In this document: positions 1 to 8,450 of the stretch, one piece after another
Position numbering within the stretch: the first letter of the stretch is position 1
Layout: each line of letters begins with the position of its first letter
Source: Acidobacteriota bacterium
GTDB taxonomy: Bacteria; Acidobacteriota; Terriglobia; Terriglobales; Acidobacteriaceae
Reading direction: 5' to 3'
DNA length: 33,332 nt
NCBI GenBank assembly: GCA_019236695.1
Contig: JAFAIN010000125.1
Span: forward strand, 1 to 33,332
Notes under the pieces: model-generated
Seen by the model: the letters and a program-made list of their open reading frames with translations, nothing else
Told to the model about the DNA's origin: nothing
Database searches by the model: none
Translations under genes and position numbers: made by a program

Positions 1-482
1 GGCTGATGCGCAACCACGGCAGCCCGCGCCGCTATGAGTATGCAATCCTCGGAACCAACAGCCGCCTTGACTCCATCCAGGCCGCTATCCTCGACGTCAA
101 GTTGAGGCATCTCGATGCCTGGACGGAAGGGCGGCGCCGCAATGCGAAGCGCTACGACGAACTGATTAGTGCACTTACGCCCGGCCGCGTCCTCACCCCG
201 TTCGCCCCGGATGGCCGGTTCCATATCTTCAACCAGTACACCCTTCGCGTGGAGGGCCGCCACCAACTGCGAGCGCATCTCGCCTCCCGGGGTATACCCT
301 CCGAAATCTATTACCCTTATCCCCTCCACCTGCAGCCCGCTTTCGCCGGCTATGGTTACGGCCCTGGCTCACTGCCTGCCACCGAAAAAATCTGTTCTGA
401 GGTGGTGTCGCTGCCCATCTATCCTGAGCTGCCCGACGATCATCTGCAGGCCGTAGTCGCGGCAATCGCCGAATTCTGCTGA
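1..482 (+). CDS. DegT/DnrJ/EryC1/StrS family aminotransferase, C-terminal part (5' truncated by window edge)
   Basis: ORF 6..482 open to the left edge; NSRLDSIQAAIL, FHIFNQYTLRV, IPSEIYYPYPLHLQPAF and CSEVVSLPIYPEL are typical of the family C-terminus. Confidence 0.9.
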   Translation, partial: LMRNHGSPRRYEYAILGTNSRLDSIQAAILDVKLRHLDAWTEGRRRNAKRYDELISALTPGRVLTPFAPDGRFHIFNQYTLRVEGRHQLRAHLASRGIPSEIYYPYPLHLQPAFAGYGYGPGSLPATEKICSEVVSLPIYPELPDDHLQAVVAAIAEFC

Positions 483-552
483 TGAGGGGTTAGCGGTGCG
501 ACAAGCAATAATGATGCGGGTCCGGCCGCCCCCCCGGCCGCTGCTGTTTGTG

Positions 553-575
553 GCTGAGAGCTGAGAGCTGAAAGC
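553..575. repeat. Heptameric short tandem repeat, gctgaga x2 + gctgaaa
   Basis: gctgaga|gctgaga|gctgaaa|gc read directly between two genes. Confidence 0.8.
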
Positions 576-578
576 CCC

Positions 579-1160
579 TCAGTTCTTCCACCTCTCGACC
601 ATCTCCCACCACATCATGCGCTGCCATTCCAGCAGCGTAGTCTTCGCCCATTCGCGATGCCGCCACCATTCCGCGCCAAACTGATGCGAATCCGTAGCTG
701 CGGCGCTTCGCCACTCGTATTGCGGCATCACACGCCGCGCCACCGATAGCGCCCGGCGCGTGTGGTACGCCGAGGTCACCAGCAGCACCGATCGTGGCTT
801 CCCGGCCGCCACGCAGCGCCGCGCCGATTCCAGTTCCTGCAAGGTGGAATCCCCGTAGGTCGCGCAAATCTGAACCTTCTGTGACTCGGCTCCGGCCGTT
901 TCTCTTACGAACGCTGCCGCATACTCCGGCAGCGGGTGCCCGAATTCCACCGTATCGCCTCGAACGTCATAGATCATGCTGCCCGCCATTCCGGAGCGAA
1001 GCAGAGTCAGCGCCCGCCAGTAACGATGGTCCTGGGTATCGCCGGCGAGCACAAGGATCGCGTCGCTATGCGCCGCTGAATCCACCGCCAGAAAACGTGC
1101 TGCGTTCACGGCGAACCACACCGCCAGAACGGCAATCAGCAGAATGGCGAGTTTCTTCAT
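579..1160 (-). CDS. DUF218/YdcF-family membrane-anchored protein
   Basis: N-terminal hydrophobic anchor, AILVLAGD, STLQELESARRC, VLLVTSAYHTRRAL. Confidence 0.75.
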   Translation of the reverse strand: MKKLAILLIAVLAVWFAVNAARFLAVDSAAHSDAILVLAGDTQDHRYWRALTLLRSGMAGSMIYDVRGDTVEFGHPLPEYAAAFVRETAGAESQKVQICATYGDSTLQELESARRCVAAGKPRSVLLVTSAYHTRRALSVARRVMPQYEWRSAAATDSHQFGAEWWRHREWAKTTLLEWQRMMWWEMVERWKN

Positions 1161-1186
1161 CTTTCGCGCGGAATTTCCGCAAGGCG

Positions 1187-1903
1187 CTACATCCAGCCCC
1201 GCGCGTAGTAATACACGATCTTCGCGAGCTCCGATACCTCTTCGATTGCAGCCGCGGGCCGGCCCCGCATCGTCGCCGCTGACTTCATGCCGTCGGGCAG
1301 GGCCCGCGCCACTACCGGAATTCCTGCCTTGCGAAACACCCGCGCGGCCCGAAAAACGTGGTAGTCGCTGGTCAGCAGCACCTTGGTTCCTGCGGTTGAG
1401 TTCAGCAGGTCGCGGCTGAAAAGCGCATTCTCCCGAGTGCTGGTGGAACGTGTCTCCGTCGCAATTGCGGAATCCGGCACGCCGTGCGACGCCAGAAAAT
1501 CACGCATGCCCTCCGCCACCGCCGGTGTCCCCCCGCCCAGCAGCACGATCTTCCGGTACGGCCCCGCATGCAGATAGTTCCATAGCGCGTACTCCGCGCG
1601 CACGTAGGAGGTGTAACCCAGTACTCCATCCGGCTGCGTGCCCGGCCCGCCCGGCACAACCAGCACGTCACCGCGCTCGGAATCGCGGAATCCGCCATCG
1701 GCCAGGCTGTGCGCAATCCATCCGGTCACCGGGGTCACCAACACCACCAGCGAAAGCGCCCCGAAAATGGCGAAAGCGCGAGTGCCACATCTCGCCAGCC
1801 TGCGCGGCAGAGAGTTCCTGGCCATCAAAACGATAAAGCCATTGTAAGCTGTGCGCCAACCGCAGGGTCTCGTGGCCGAGGGCGTCATAAGCTGCGGGCA
1901 CAC
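1187..1903 (-). CDS. DUF218/YdcF-family protein (second, adjacent copy)
   Basis: DVLVVPGGPG, KIVLLGGG, TRSTSTRENALFSRDLL, VLLTSDYHVFRAARVFRKAG. Confidence 0.75.
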   Translation of the reverse strand: MCPQLMTPSATRPCGWRTAYNGFIVLMARNSLPRRLARCGTRAFAIFGALSLVVLVTPVTGWIAHSLADGGFRDSERGDVLVVPGGPGTQPDGVLGYTSYVRAEYALWNYLHAGPYRKIVLLGGGTPAVAEGMRDFLASHGVPDSAIATETRSTSTRENALFSRDLLNSTAGTKVLLTSDYHVFRAARVFRKAGIPVVARALPDGMKSAATMRGRPAAAIEEVSELAKIVYYYARGWM

Positions 1904-1928
1904 GAAAGCGGCGGGCCGCCAGACAAAA

Positions 1929-1954
1929 AGCCGCCCGCCAATTGGCGGGCGGCT
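1929..1954 (-). terminator. Rho-independent terminator for the EXORDIUM-like gene
   Basis: Perfect 26-bp palindrome AGCCGCCCGCCAATTGGCGGGCGGCT, followed on the minus strand by a T5 run, 17 nt past the stop at 1971. Confidence 0.85.
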
Positions 1955-1970
1955 GATTACGAATTGGAAC

Positions 1971-2948
1971 TTAATAGCTCATAGAGCAATAACCGCCGCT
2001 GGCATTTACCCAGTTCCGCTGGATCAGCCACTCGGTCTTGGAAGCGCCGGTGAAGTTGTAATAGGAGCCGTTGGCCGCCGTGGATAACGTGCCGAACGTC
2101 CATGCGCATTTGTCGGCGTTTTCCTCGCCGCGGCTGTCATACCAGGCATTGAGCAGAGGATCGCTGATGGCTTCTTCCGATTCGTGCGCAATGATGCTGG
2201 CCATGCCATCCGCGCCGGGATTGCCGTTGGGGCTGGTGCTTTGCGCCGCGCACGCCGAGAGGCAACGGGCGGGGTTGCCGACGAAGGCAAACTTGATGTC
2301 GGGCCCGCTCGAGGTGTAGCCGTCAAGCGAGTGATCGTGCCAGCCGCAATACTGCGTGCAGAAGCCCGAAGTCTCGTTCACATCGCTCGAGGTCAGCACG
2401 AAGTAGATGCCATTGGTGTCGCAGCCGCCCAGCGAGGGGCAATGGCTGGCCACGACCTGGTAGATGTTCTGGTCACTCAGCGCCGTGCCGTACGTGTAAT
2501 TGTCGTTCTGCTGGCCCGAAAGGTTCATCAACCCGGCAACATGCTGGTTCGAGCCGTTGTAATAGCTGGTATTGATGTGTTCATACTTGCTGCCGCTCAG
2601 GTCGCTGATCAGCGTGGGCAGCAGGCTGGTGGCGGTGTTGCCGCTCCAATTGCCATACCAGATGAAATAGACATTCACGGTGCCAAGCATCACCGGCCCG
2701 CCATGATAGTTGATGCCATTGCCCGAGCCTCGCGAGCGTGACGCCTGGTTGCTGGGGCCGGCATTATCGTCGGCGATGTCCTGTGCCGGCGGCGCTTTGG
2801 GATCGTCAATGCCCTGGTGTTTGCCGTTAGGCCGCAAATCGTTCCCGTTTTTGCTGCGCACCACCTGCGCGGGCGCAAACGATGCGGCCAACATGAAAGC
2901 CGCTACGGTCGCGGCCACAAGGGATGCTCGTGTAGCATTTGTGGTCAT
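1971..2948 (-). CDS. Secreted EXORDIUM/phosphate-induced protein 1 (PHI-1)-like protein
   Basis: Signal peptide, then INYHGGPVMLGTVNVYFIWYG, YFVLTSSDVNETSGFCTQYCGWH, IKFAFVGNPARCLSACAAQ, GADGMASIIAHESEEAISDP, ENADKCAW; same motif order as plant EXO proteins. Confidence 0.8.
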   Translation of the reverse strand: MTTNATRASLVAATVAAFMLAASFAPAQVVRSKNGNDLRPNGKHQGIDDPKAPPAQDIADDNAGPSNQASRSRGSGNGINYHGGPVMLGTVNVYFIWYGNWSGNTATSLLPTLISDLSGSKYEHINTSYYNGSNQHVAGLMNLSGQQNDNYTYGTALSDQNIYQVVASHCPSLGGCDTNGIYFVLTSSDVNETSGFCTQYCGWHDHSLDGYTSSGPDIKFAFVGNPARCLSACAAQSTSPNGNPGADGMASIIAHESEEAISDPLLNAWYDSRGEENADKCAWTFGTLSTAANGSYYNFTGASKTEWLIQRNWVNASGGYCSMSY

Positions 2949-3130
2949 TCCAACCTGCCTCGCAAAGGGATTACCGGGAACGGCCAGAGTTCCCCGGCCG
3001 TTAACCAGCTTACCGCTAAATCCCTGATTAAGGGATGAATTTTTGCCTTAATTCCCGCTGGTTGTGCTCGGGGTCAACGACCAAAGTAACCAACTCTGCC
3101 TGGTTCAGGTATAACGGTGTCCTGAACTGC

Positions 3131-4186
3131 TTGATTGGACAGGATATCTTCGACGTGCTTGTGATCGGCGCCGGGCCAACCGGGCTGGCCTGCGCCATTG
3201 AGGCGCGCCGTGCCGGGTTCACTGCGGTCAACCTCGATAAAGGCTGCCTGGTGAATTCTCTCTGCCACTACCCCGTAAACATGACGTTTTTTACCACTCC
3301 TGAGCTGCTGGAAATTGGCGATATTCCGTTCACCACATCGAATCAAAAACCCTCGCGCCTCGAGGCGCTGGAGTACTACCGGAAGGTCGCCGCGCATTAC
3401 AGCCTCGACGTTCGCCAATACCAGGCTGTCGGGAGCATCGAGGGTTGCGACGGCGAATTTCGCGTTACCACCCGCGATCGTTACGATGGCGGTCACGAAT
3501 ATGCCGCCCGCAAGCTGGTGATCGCCACCGGTTTTTACGACCGCCCGAATCTTCTAAAAGTTCCTGGAGAGGATCTGCCAAAGGTCCTGCATTATTACAA
3601 CGAGCCGCACCCTTATTTCGACACCGACGTGATCGTCGTAGGGGGCAGGAACTCCGCAGCCATCGCAGCTCTGGAGTTGTGGCGGCACGGCGCCCGCGTC
3701 ACATTGGTGCATCGCGGGCCCGGCATTCACGAGCGCGTAAAGTACTGGATCCGGCCCGACATCCTGAACCGCATCAAGAATGGGGAAGTAAAGGCATATT
3801 TCAACAGCGCCATTCAGGCAATCACCCCGGCCGAAGTTCTGCTTCACACACCGCAGGGCGATGCCACTCTCAAGAACGACTTCGTGCTGGCCATGACCGG
3901 CTACCATCCCGATTTCGATTTTCTGCGCCGTGCAGGCATCGAACTGGGGCCGGAGTGCCGCCCCGCTTGCAACTCCGAAACCCTCGAGAGTAACGTTCCC
4001 GGTATCTACCTTGCCGGCGTGATCATTGCCGGCGTCCGGACCGGCGAAATTTTCATCGAGAATGGGCGCTTTCACGGTGCCCAGATTGCCGGCGACCTGA
4101 AGCGGAAACTGCGGCCGCACGTGGCCACCCTCCAGCCTGAACCGGCGCCACCCCCGCGTCCCGCCCACCTGCAATCAGCCGAGTAA
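3131..4186 (+). CDS. ypdA: YpdA-family FAD/NAD(P)-dependent oxidoreductase (putative bacillithiol disulfide reductase)
   Basis: FDVLVIGAGPTGLACAIEA, LVNSLCHYPVNMTFFTTPELLEIG, VIVVGGRNSAAIAALEL, GIYLAGVIIAG. Track ORF opens at 3035; TTG at 3131 fits the family N-terminus better. Confidence 0.8.
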   Translation: MIGQDIFDVLVIGAGPTGLACAIEARRAGFTAVNLDKGCLVNSLCHYPVNMTFFTTPELLEIGDIPFTTSNQKPSRLEALEYYRKVAAHYSLDVRQYQAVGSIEGCDGEFRVTTRDRYDGGHEYAARKLVIATGFYDRPNLLKVPGEDLPKVLHYYNEPHPYFDTDVIVVGGRNSAAIAALELWRHGARVTLVHRGPGIHERVKYWIRPDILNRIKNGEVKAYFNSAIQAITPAEVLLHTPQGDATLKNDFVLAMTGYHPDFDFLRRAGIELGPECRPACNSETLESNVPGIYLAGVIIAGVRTGEIFIENGRFHGAQIAGDLKRKLRPHVATLQPEPAPPPRPAHLQSAE

Positions 4187-4275
4187 ACTGGAAGGGGATT
4201 GTCATCCGCGGCTTCGCGGTGAATATTCCGTTGCCACCAGCCTGTGCCAACTCAATTCCGCAATTTGGCAATGCT

Positions 4276-6705
4276 TTATTCCAGCCCCACTCGCTTCATC
4301 AGTGCCTTGAATCGCTCGTCCCCGCGCAGTGGCCGCAGCTTGGGATCGACTGCCAGGTACGGCAGCCAGGCGGAACGCTCCTGATACGCCCCGTCGAGCA
4401 GGTCGAAGGCCCGGTCCCGCTCGCCAAACGCAAGCTGAATCAGCGCCAGTTGGTAAGCCGAAATGTAAAGCGAGCCGGCTGCGCGCTCCAGTTCGTCGTA
4501 CATGGGGCTGGCCTGCAGATAATTCTTCGTGACCGCAAGCGCGTACGCCAGGGCCGCACGAAACAGCGGATTATCAGGCGCGAGCTGCAGGCCCTTGCGG
4601 AATTGCGCAATCGCCGCTTCGCTGCGGCCCGATTCCAGGTACGCCTCGCCCAGGATGAGGTGCGCCGGCAGGAAATTCGGATCCAGCTGCAACGTCTTTT
4701 GCTCGCCGTTGATCGCGCCCGCCATGTCGCCTGCCAGGTACATGGCCAGCGCCGCGCCCGAGTTGACCCCGGGAGAAAGCGGATCGAGCTGCTGCGCCCG
4801 CCTGGCCTCATCCTCCGCCTCCCTCACTCTCCCCGCCGACGCCAGATACTCTGCGTACCATTGGTGCGCCGTGGGATAGCTGGGGTTCAGTTGAATGGCG
4901 CGCCGGAATTCGCGCTCGCTGCCCGCCCAGTCGAAATCGTAGTGAAACAGAATGTATGCCAGCGAGGTGTGCGCCTCGGCCAGAGATCCATCCAGCGCCA
5001 CCGCCTTTCGCGCCGCCTCCTCCGATTTCGGCATCGCTTCCGTCGGAGGCAGTACGTAATACCCCAGGCTCAGCCAGGCATCTGCCAGCCCCGCATAGGG
5101 CAGCGCCTGGTTCGGATCCAGCGCAATGGCCTGCTCGAAATCGTCAACCGCCCGCCGCAGGCTTTCCGCCGTCCGGTCCGCCCACTCGTGGCGCCCGCGC
5201 ACGTATGCCTCATAGGCCGCGGGATTGATTCTGCTGCCCGCCGAGGCCCTGACCGGCCCCGCCGAAGCCAATTGAAGCTGGATCGCTGATGCGATCGCCT
5301 GCGCCAGTTCGCTTTGCAGCGTAAGGATGTCGCTGGCCTGGCGATCATATTGGTGCGTCCAAACCGACGTTTCGTCCCGCGTCTTTACCAGTTGCGCGTC
5401 CACGCGCACGTGCCCGCCGTTGCGCCTGACCGTGCCTTCCACCAGGTACGCCACGCCCAACTCACGCCCGATCTCCTTTGGCGTCTTCGTCGATTCGCGG
5501 AAGCGCATGCTCGAGCTCCGGGCAATCACTCCCAGGCGCTCCGGGTTCACGCTGCCCAATTGCGTAATCAGGTCGTCCGTCAGGCCCTCCGTAAAGTACT
5601 CCTGCCCCGCGCTCGACCCGCGCTCTTCGAGTGGCAGCACCGCCACCATGATCTTGGCCGCAGGCCGAAGCGCAAATCGGTAAATCACAAAGGTCACCAG
5701 CGCAATCACTGCAATCGCCAGCGCGCCCAGCAGCAGTGGCGATTTTTTCCCATGGCGCAGCCGTGAAATCGTCTGCTCCTGCTCCCGCAACCGCGATGGC
5801 AATGGCAGGGCCCGGCTCTCCATCGAAACCGGCAGGTCGCCGCCATGGATGGTCCGGCGCAGTGACTCCAGGTCGGCTCGTACGTCGGCGGCTGACTGGT
5901 AGCGCTTCACCGGGTCCTTCTCCAGCGCTTTTTCCACAATCCCTTCCACTTCCGGCGGGACGGAAGGCTCAATCGTGTGCAGCGCCACCGGATGCCGATT
6001 CATAATCGCTTCCAGCGTCAGTGCCCGGTTCTTCTTCAGGAATGGCTTCTGGCCGCTGGCCATCTCATACAGCACCACCCCCAGCGAGAACAGGTCTGCA
6101 CGCTGGTCGATCGGCTCGCCTCGCGCCTGTTCGGGCGAAACATAGGTTGCCGTTCCGGGAATCTCGCCGGCGATCGTAAGCGCGGTTTCGTGGCCGTAAG
6201 GCGCGGTTTCATCCAGATCGGCCATCAGCTTTGCCAGCCCGAAATCCACCAGGCGCACGCTGCCGTCGCGCTGGATAAAAATGTTGCCCGGCTTGATGTC
6301 GCGATGCACAATTCCGTGCCGGTGCGCAGCTTCCAGAGCGCCCGCCGTCTGAATGGCGACGTCCAGCAGTTCGCTCACCGGCAGCCGTCCCCGGCCGATT
6401 CGGTCCTTCAGCGTCTCGCCTTCCAGCAGCTCCATCGCGATGAAAGGCCGCCCGTCGGCTTCCTCGACTTCATAAATGGTGCACACGTTGGCATGGTTGA
6501 ATGCCGAGGCCGCGCGTGCTTCCCGCAGGAATCGCTTAACCGAATTGCTGTCGCTCGATAGGCTGTCGGAAAGGAACTTCAGGGCCACCCGCCGGTGCAG
6601 CCGTGTGTCTTCGGCTTCATATACCACCCCCATGCCCCCGCTCCCCAGTTCGCGCAGCACGCGATAGTGAGAGATGGTGCGGCCTATGACGTTCCCGCTT
6701 GACAT
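4276..6705 (-). CDS. Serine/threonine protein kinase with TM helix, TolB-like domain and C-terminal TPR repeats
   Basis: YRVLRELGSGGMGVVYEAED, IVHRDIKPGNIF, DFGLAKL, GTATYVSPEQARG; TM LLLGALAIAVIALVTFVIYRF; VAVLPLEERGSS..YFTEGLTDDL; TPR-like repeats. ATG at 6705 preferred to the 6918 ORF start. Confidence 0.93.
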   Translation of the reverse strand: MSSGNVIGRTISHYRVLRELGSGGMGVVYEAEDTRLHRRVALKFLSDSLSSDSNSVKRFLREARAASAFNHANVCTIYEVEEADGRPFIAMELLEGETLKDRIGRGRLPVSELLDVAIQTAGALEAAHRHGIVHRDIKPGNIFIQRDGSVRLVDFGLAKLMADLDETAPYGHETALTIAGEIPGTATYVSPEQARGEPIDQRADLFSLGVVLYEMASGQKPFLKKNRALTLEAIMNRHPVALHTIEPSVPPEVEGIVEKALEKDPVKRYQSAADVRADLESLRRTIHGGDLPVSMESRALPLPSRLREQEQTISRLRHGKKSPLLLGALAIAVIALVTFVIYRFALRPAAKIMVAVLPLEERGSSAGQEYFTEGLTDDLITQLGSVNPERLGVIARSSSMRFRESTKTPKEIGRELGVAYLVEGTVRRNGGHVRVDAQLVKTRDETSVWTHQYDRQASDILTLQSELAQAIASAIQLQLASAGPVRASAGSRINPAAYEAYVRGRHEWADRTAESLRRAVDDFEQAIALDPNQALPYAGLADAWLSLGYYVLPPTEAMPKSEEAARKAVALDGSLAEAHTSLAYILFHYDFDWAGSEREFRRAIQLNPSYPTAHQWYAEYLASAGRVREAEDEARRAQQLDPLSPGVNSGAALAMYLAGDMAGAINGEQKTLQLDPNFLPAHLILGEAYLESGRSEAAIAQFRKGLQLAPDNPLFRAALAYALAVTKNYLQASPMYDELERAAGSLYISAYQLALIQLAFGERDRAFDLLDGAYQERSAWLPYLAVDPKLRPLRGDERFKALMKRVGLE

Positions 6706-6923
6706 GGGAAGCCTCGATCCGGACTGAAGCAGCGCTTTGCGGCTGCAGGCACAGCCGCTTCGGCGGATTATCGGCCGCACATCATAACCTGTCAATGCGT
6801 GGGCCCGGCCGCCCTCAGCTCCGGGGTCGTGGGAACAGACAGGGCCGAGCGAAGCGGCCCGACGGGCGTTCCTTGGGCGAGGCCCACCCAGATATGAGCT
6901 CTCCACCGTGAGAGTCATTGGGA

Positions 6924-6939
6924 GCCCGCGTGAGCGGGC
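6924..6939. other. Intergenic hairpin GCCCGC-GTGA-GCGGGC
   Basis: Perfect 6-bp inverted repeat with 4-nt loop. Confidence 0.55.
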
Positions 6940-7063
6940 GACGAGTTTGGGGACGCCTCCTCCCTGCGCTCAGGGTTGGTCGCCCTCCTCCGGGCTTCGC
7001 CTCGCCTGCCCAAAAGCCGGCACAGCATTGGGCGAACCACGTTTGGCGATTGGGCAAAACAAT

Positions 7064-7085
7064 AGACCTGCCCGCAGGCAGGTCT
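7064..7085 (-). terminator. Terminator hairpin downstream of erpA-like gene, possibly bidirectional
   Basis: AGACCTGCC-CGCA-GGCAGGTCT perfect 9-bp stem, followed by TTCTC on plus and ATTGTTTTG on minus. Confidence 0.7.
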
Positions 7086-7106
7086 TTCTCCCCCAATTCA
7101 AAGCTC

Positions 7107-7481
7107 TTACACGCTGAACGACGAACCGCACCCGCACGTTGTCTTCACGTTGGGGTTCTCGAACTTGAAGCCGGCGCCTTCCAGCGTCTCCACGTAATCC
7201 ACGGTCGCGCCGTTCAGGTACATCACCGAGGTCGCATCCACGAACACCTTCAGGCCGTCGAAGTCGTACACTTTGTCCATCAGGCCGGCGCTGTTTTCGA
7301 ACGACATCGAATATTGGAAGCCGGAGCATCCGCCCCCCACCACGCCCACTCGCAGTCCGCTCGGAGCCGGATTCTGTTGCGCCATGATCTCCTTCACCTT
7401 ATTGACCGCCGTAGGCGTAAGGCTGATGGGCGGCGCCTTCTTGGCTGGCGCGATATTTGGATCGACTGTGGTGGTTGACAT
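7107..7481 (-). CDS. erpA: HesB/IscA/ErpA-family iron-sulfur cluster assembly/insertion protein
   Basis: ISLTPTAVNKVKEIMAQ, LRVGVVGGGCSGFQYSMSFE and C-terminal TCGCGSSFSV with conserved cysteines. Confidence 0.88.
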   Translation of the reverse strand: MSTTTVDPNIAPAKKAPPISLTPTAVNKVKEIMAQQNPAPSGLRVGVVGGGCSGFQYSMSFENSAGLMDKVYDFDGLKVFVDATSVMYLNGATVDYVETLEGAGFKFENPNVKTTCGCGSSFSV

Positions 7482-7612
7482 TTCTGGCTTCTCCTCGCGT
7501 TTTCAGGATTATAGCAAACACCTTTGATCGCTTATTTGATGCCCGGCAACTCCCCAAGGTTCATGAAACATCGCCCATCGCCCTGATCCGGCCGTCCAAG
7601 GGCTGGCTGCAT

Positions 7613-7647
7613 TATTGCTTTTTGCCTTCTGCCTTTTGCCTTTTACT
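7613..7647. repeat. Degenerate heptameric tandem repeat of TTTTGCC
   Basis: TATTGCT|TTTTGCC|TTCTGCC|TTTTGCC|TTTTACT read directly in intergenic DNA. Confidence 0.75.
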
Positions 7648-7757
7648 TGGCCTATAATTCAATTCAAGGCCCCCATACCCAGGTCCGTCGGCTTCGGGAT
7701 TGGCCGGCGCACCCTCGTACGCGGGACTGGCTTGATCAATCTGTGCGGGAGGTGCAT

Positions 7758-8039
7758 ATGGCATTCCTCAACCAGCATCTTACGGCTTTGTTGATCGCCT
7801 GGGCCTGCTTGACCACCGTCCTGGTGCTGCTGCTCATCTATCGCAGCACGCTGAGCATCCATGAGGACGACCAGCTCTTCCTTGACGAATCCGAAGCCCA
7901 CATGCAGCGCGAGCAAATGGAAAACACCAGGCGCATGGAACGGCTCACGCCGTTCGTGCGTATTTTCGGCGCCGCTTCCGGCTTGCTCATCCTCTGCATC
8001 GCGGTCATCTGGGTCTACGCCGGCCTCGCCAACCAGTAG
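7758..8039 (+). CDS. Small membrane protein with two predicted TM helices, unknown function
   Basis: MAFLNQHLTALLIAWACLTTVLVLLLIYR... FGAASGLLILCIAVIWVYAGLANQ; GGGAGGT motif upstream of ATG. Confidence 0.6.
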   Translation: MAFLNQHLTALLIAWACLTTVLVLLLIYRSTLSIHEDDQLFLDESEAHMQREQMENTRRMERLTPFVRIFGAASGLLILCIAVIWVYAGLANQ

Positions 8040-8185
8040 TAGCAGGGCACGTGGGCGCGCCACTCATCGCAATTACGATGGGCGCGCCGCCCAGCGCGCA
8101 TTCGCCGTGCGTCCGGGCCGCAAGCCACGGGACAAAGAATATTCCGAGCCCATAAAGTCGGCGGAAGAAACCCGCGCCAGGAAGC

Positions 8186-8271
8186 TGGTGCCGGGAACAG
8201 GACTTGAACCTGCACGCCTTTTGGGCACTGGATCCTAAGTCCAGCGCGTCTGCCAATTCCGCCATCCCGGC
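8186..8271 (-). tRNA. tRNA-Leu, anticodon UAG, CCA encoded
   Basis: Reverse complement GCCGGGATGGCGGAATTGGCAGACGCGCTGGACTTAGGATCCAGTGCCCAAAAGGCGTGCAGGTTCAAGTCCTGTTCCCGGCACCA; 7-bp acceptor stem, anticodon loop CTTAGGA, long variable arm, TTCAAGTC T-loop. Confidence 0.96.
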
Positions 8272-8450
8272 GACTTATTGATTATACGAATGTTGCTGGG
8301 GCTCTCCAGGACCGTTCTTAATTCCCTGCGGAAGGAGTTTGGCCGGTTCGCTGGAAACCGCTTAAGCCTGAGAGTTCCTCTCCGGAAATTGTTAAATTTC
8401 TGTTAGGAAAATAGGCGAAAAGGCCTGCTCGCGGTTAGGTTATTCCTTTC

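Noticed and set aside
4219-5289. 356-aa plus-strand ORF antisense to the kinase TPR region
   Set aside because: Arg/Gln/Leu-rich shadow ORF without domain signal.
6706-6918. N-terminal extension of the Ser/Thr kinase ORF
   Set aside because: No kinase-family homology before MSSGNVIGRTISHYRVLRELGSGG; ATG at 6705 fits better.
8054-8088. Two GGCGCGCC palindromes 27 bp apart
   Set aside because: Expected by chance in GC-rich DNA; no associated feature.
8281-8450. Possible riboswitch upstream of the NCS2 permease
   Set aside because: The cctgagagttcct string is superficially riboswitch-like, but no purine, TPP or xanthine aptamer core was recognised.
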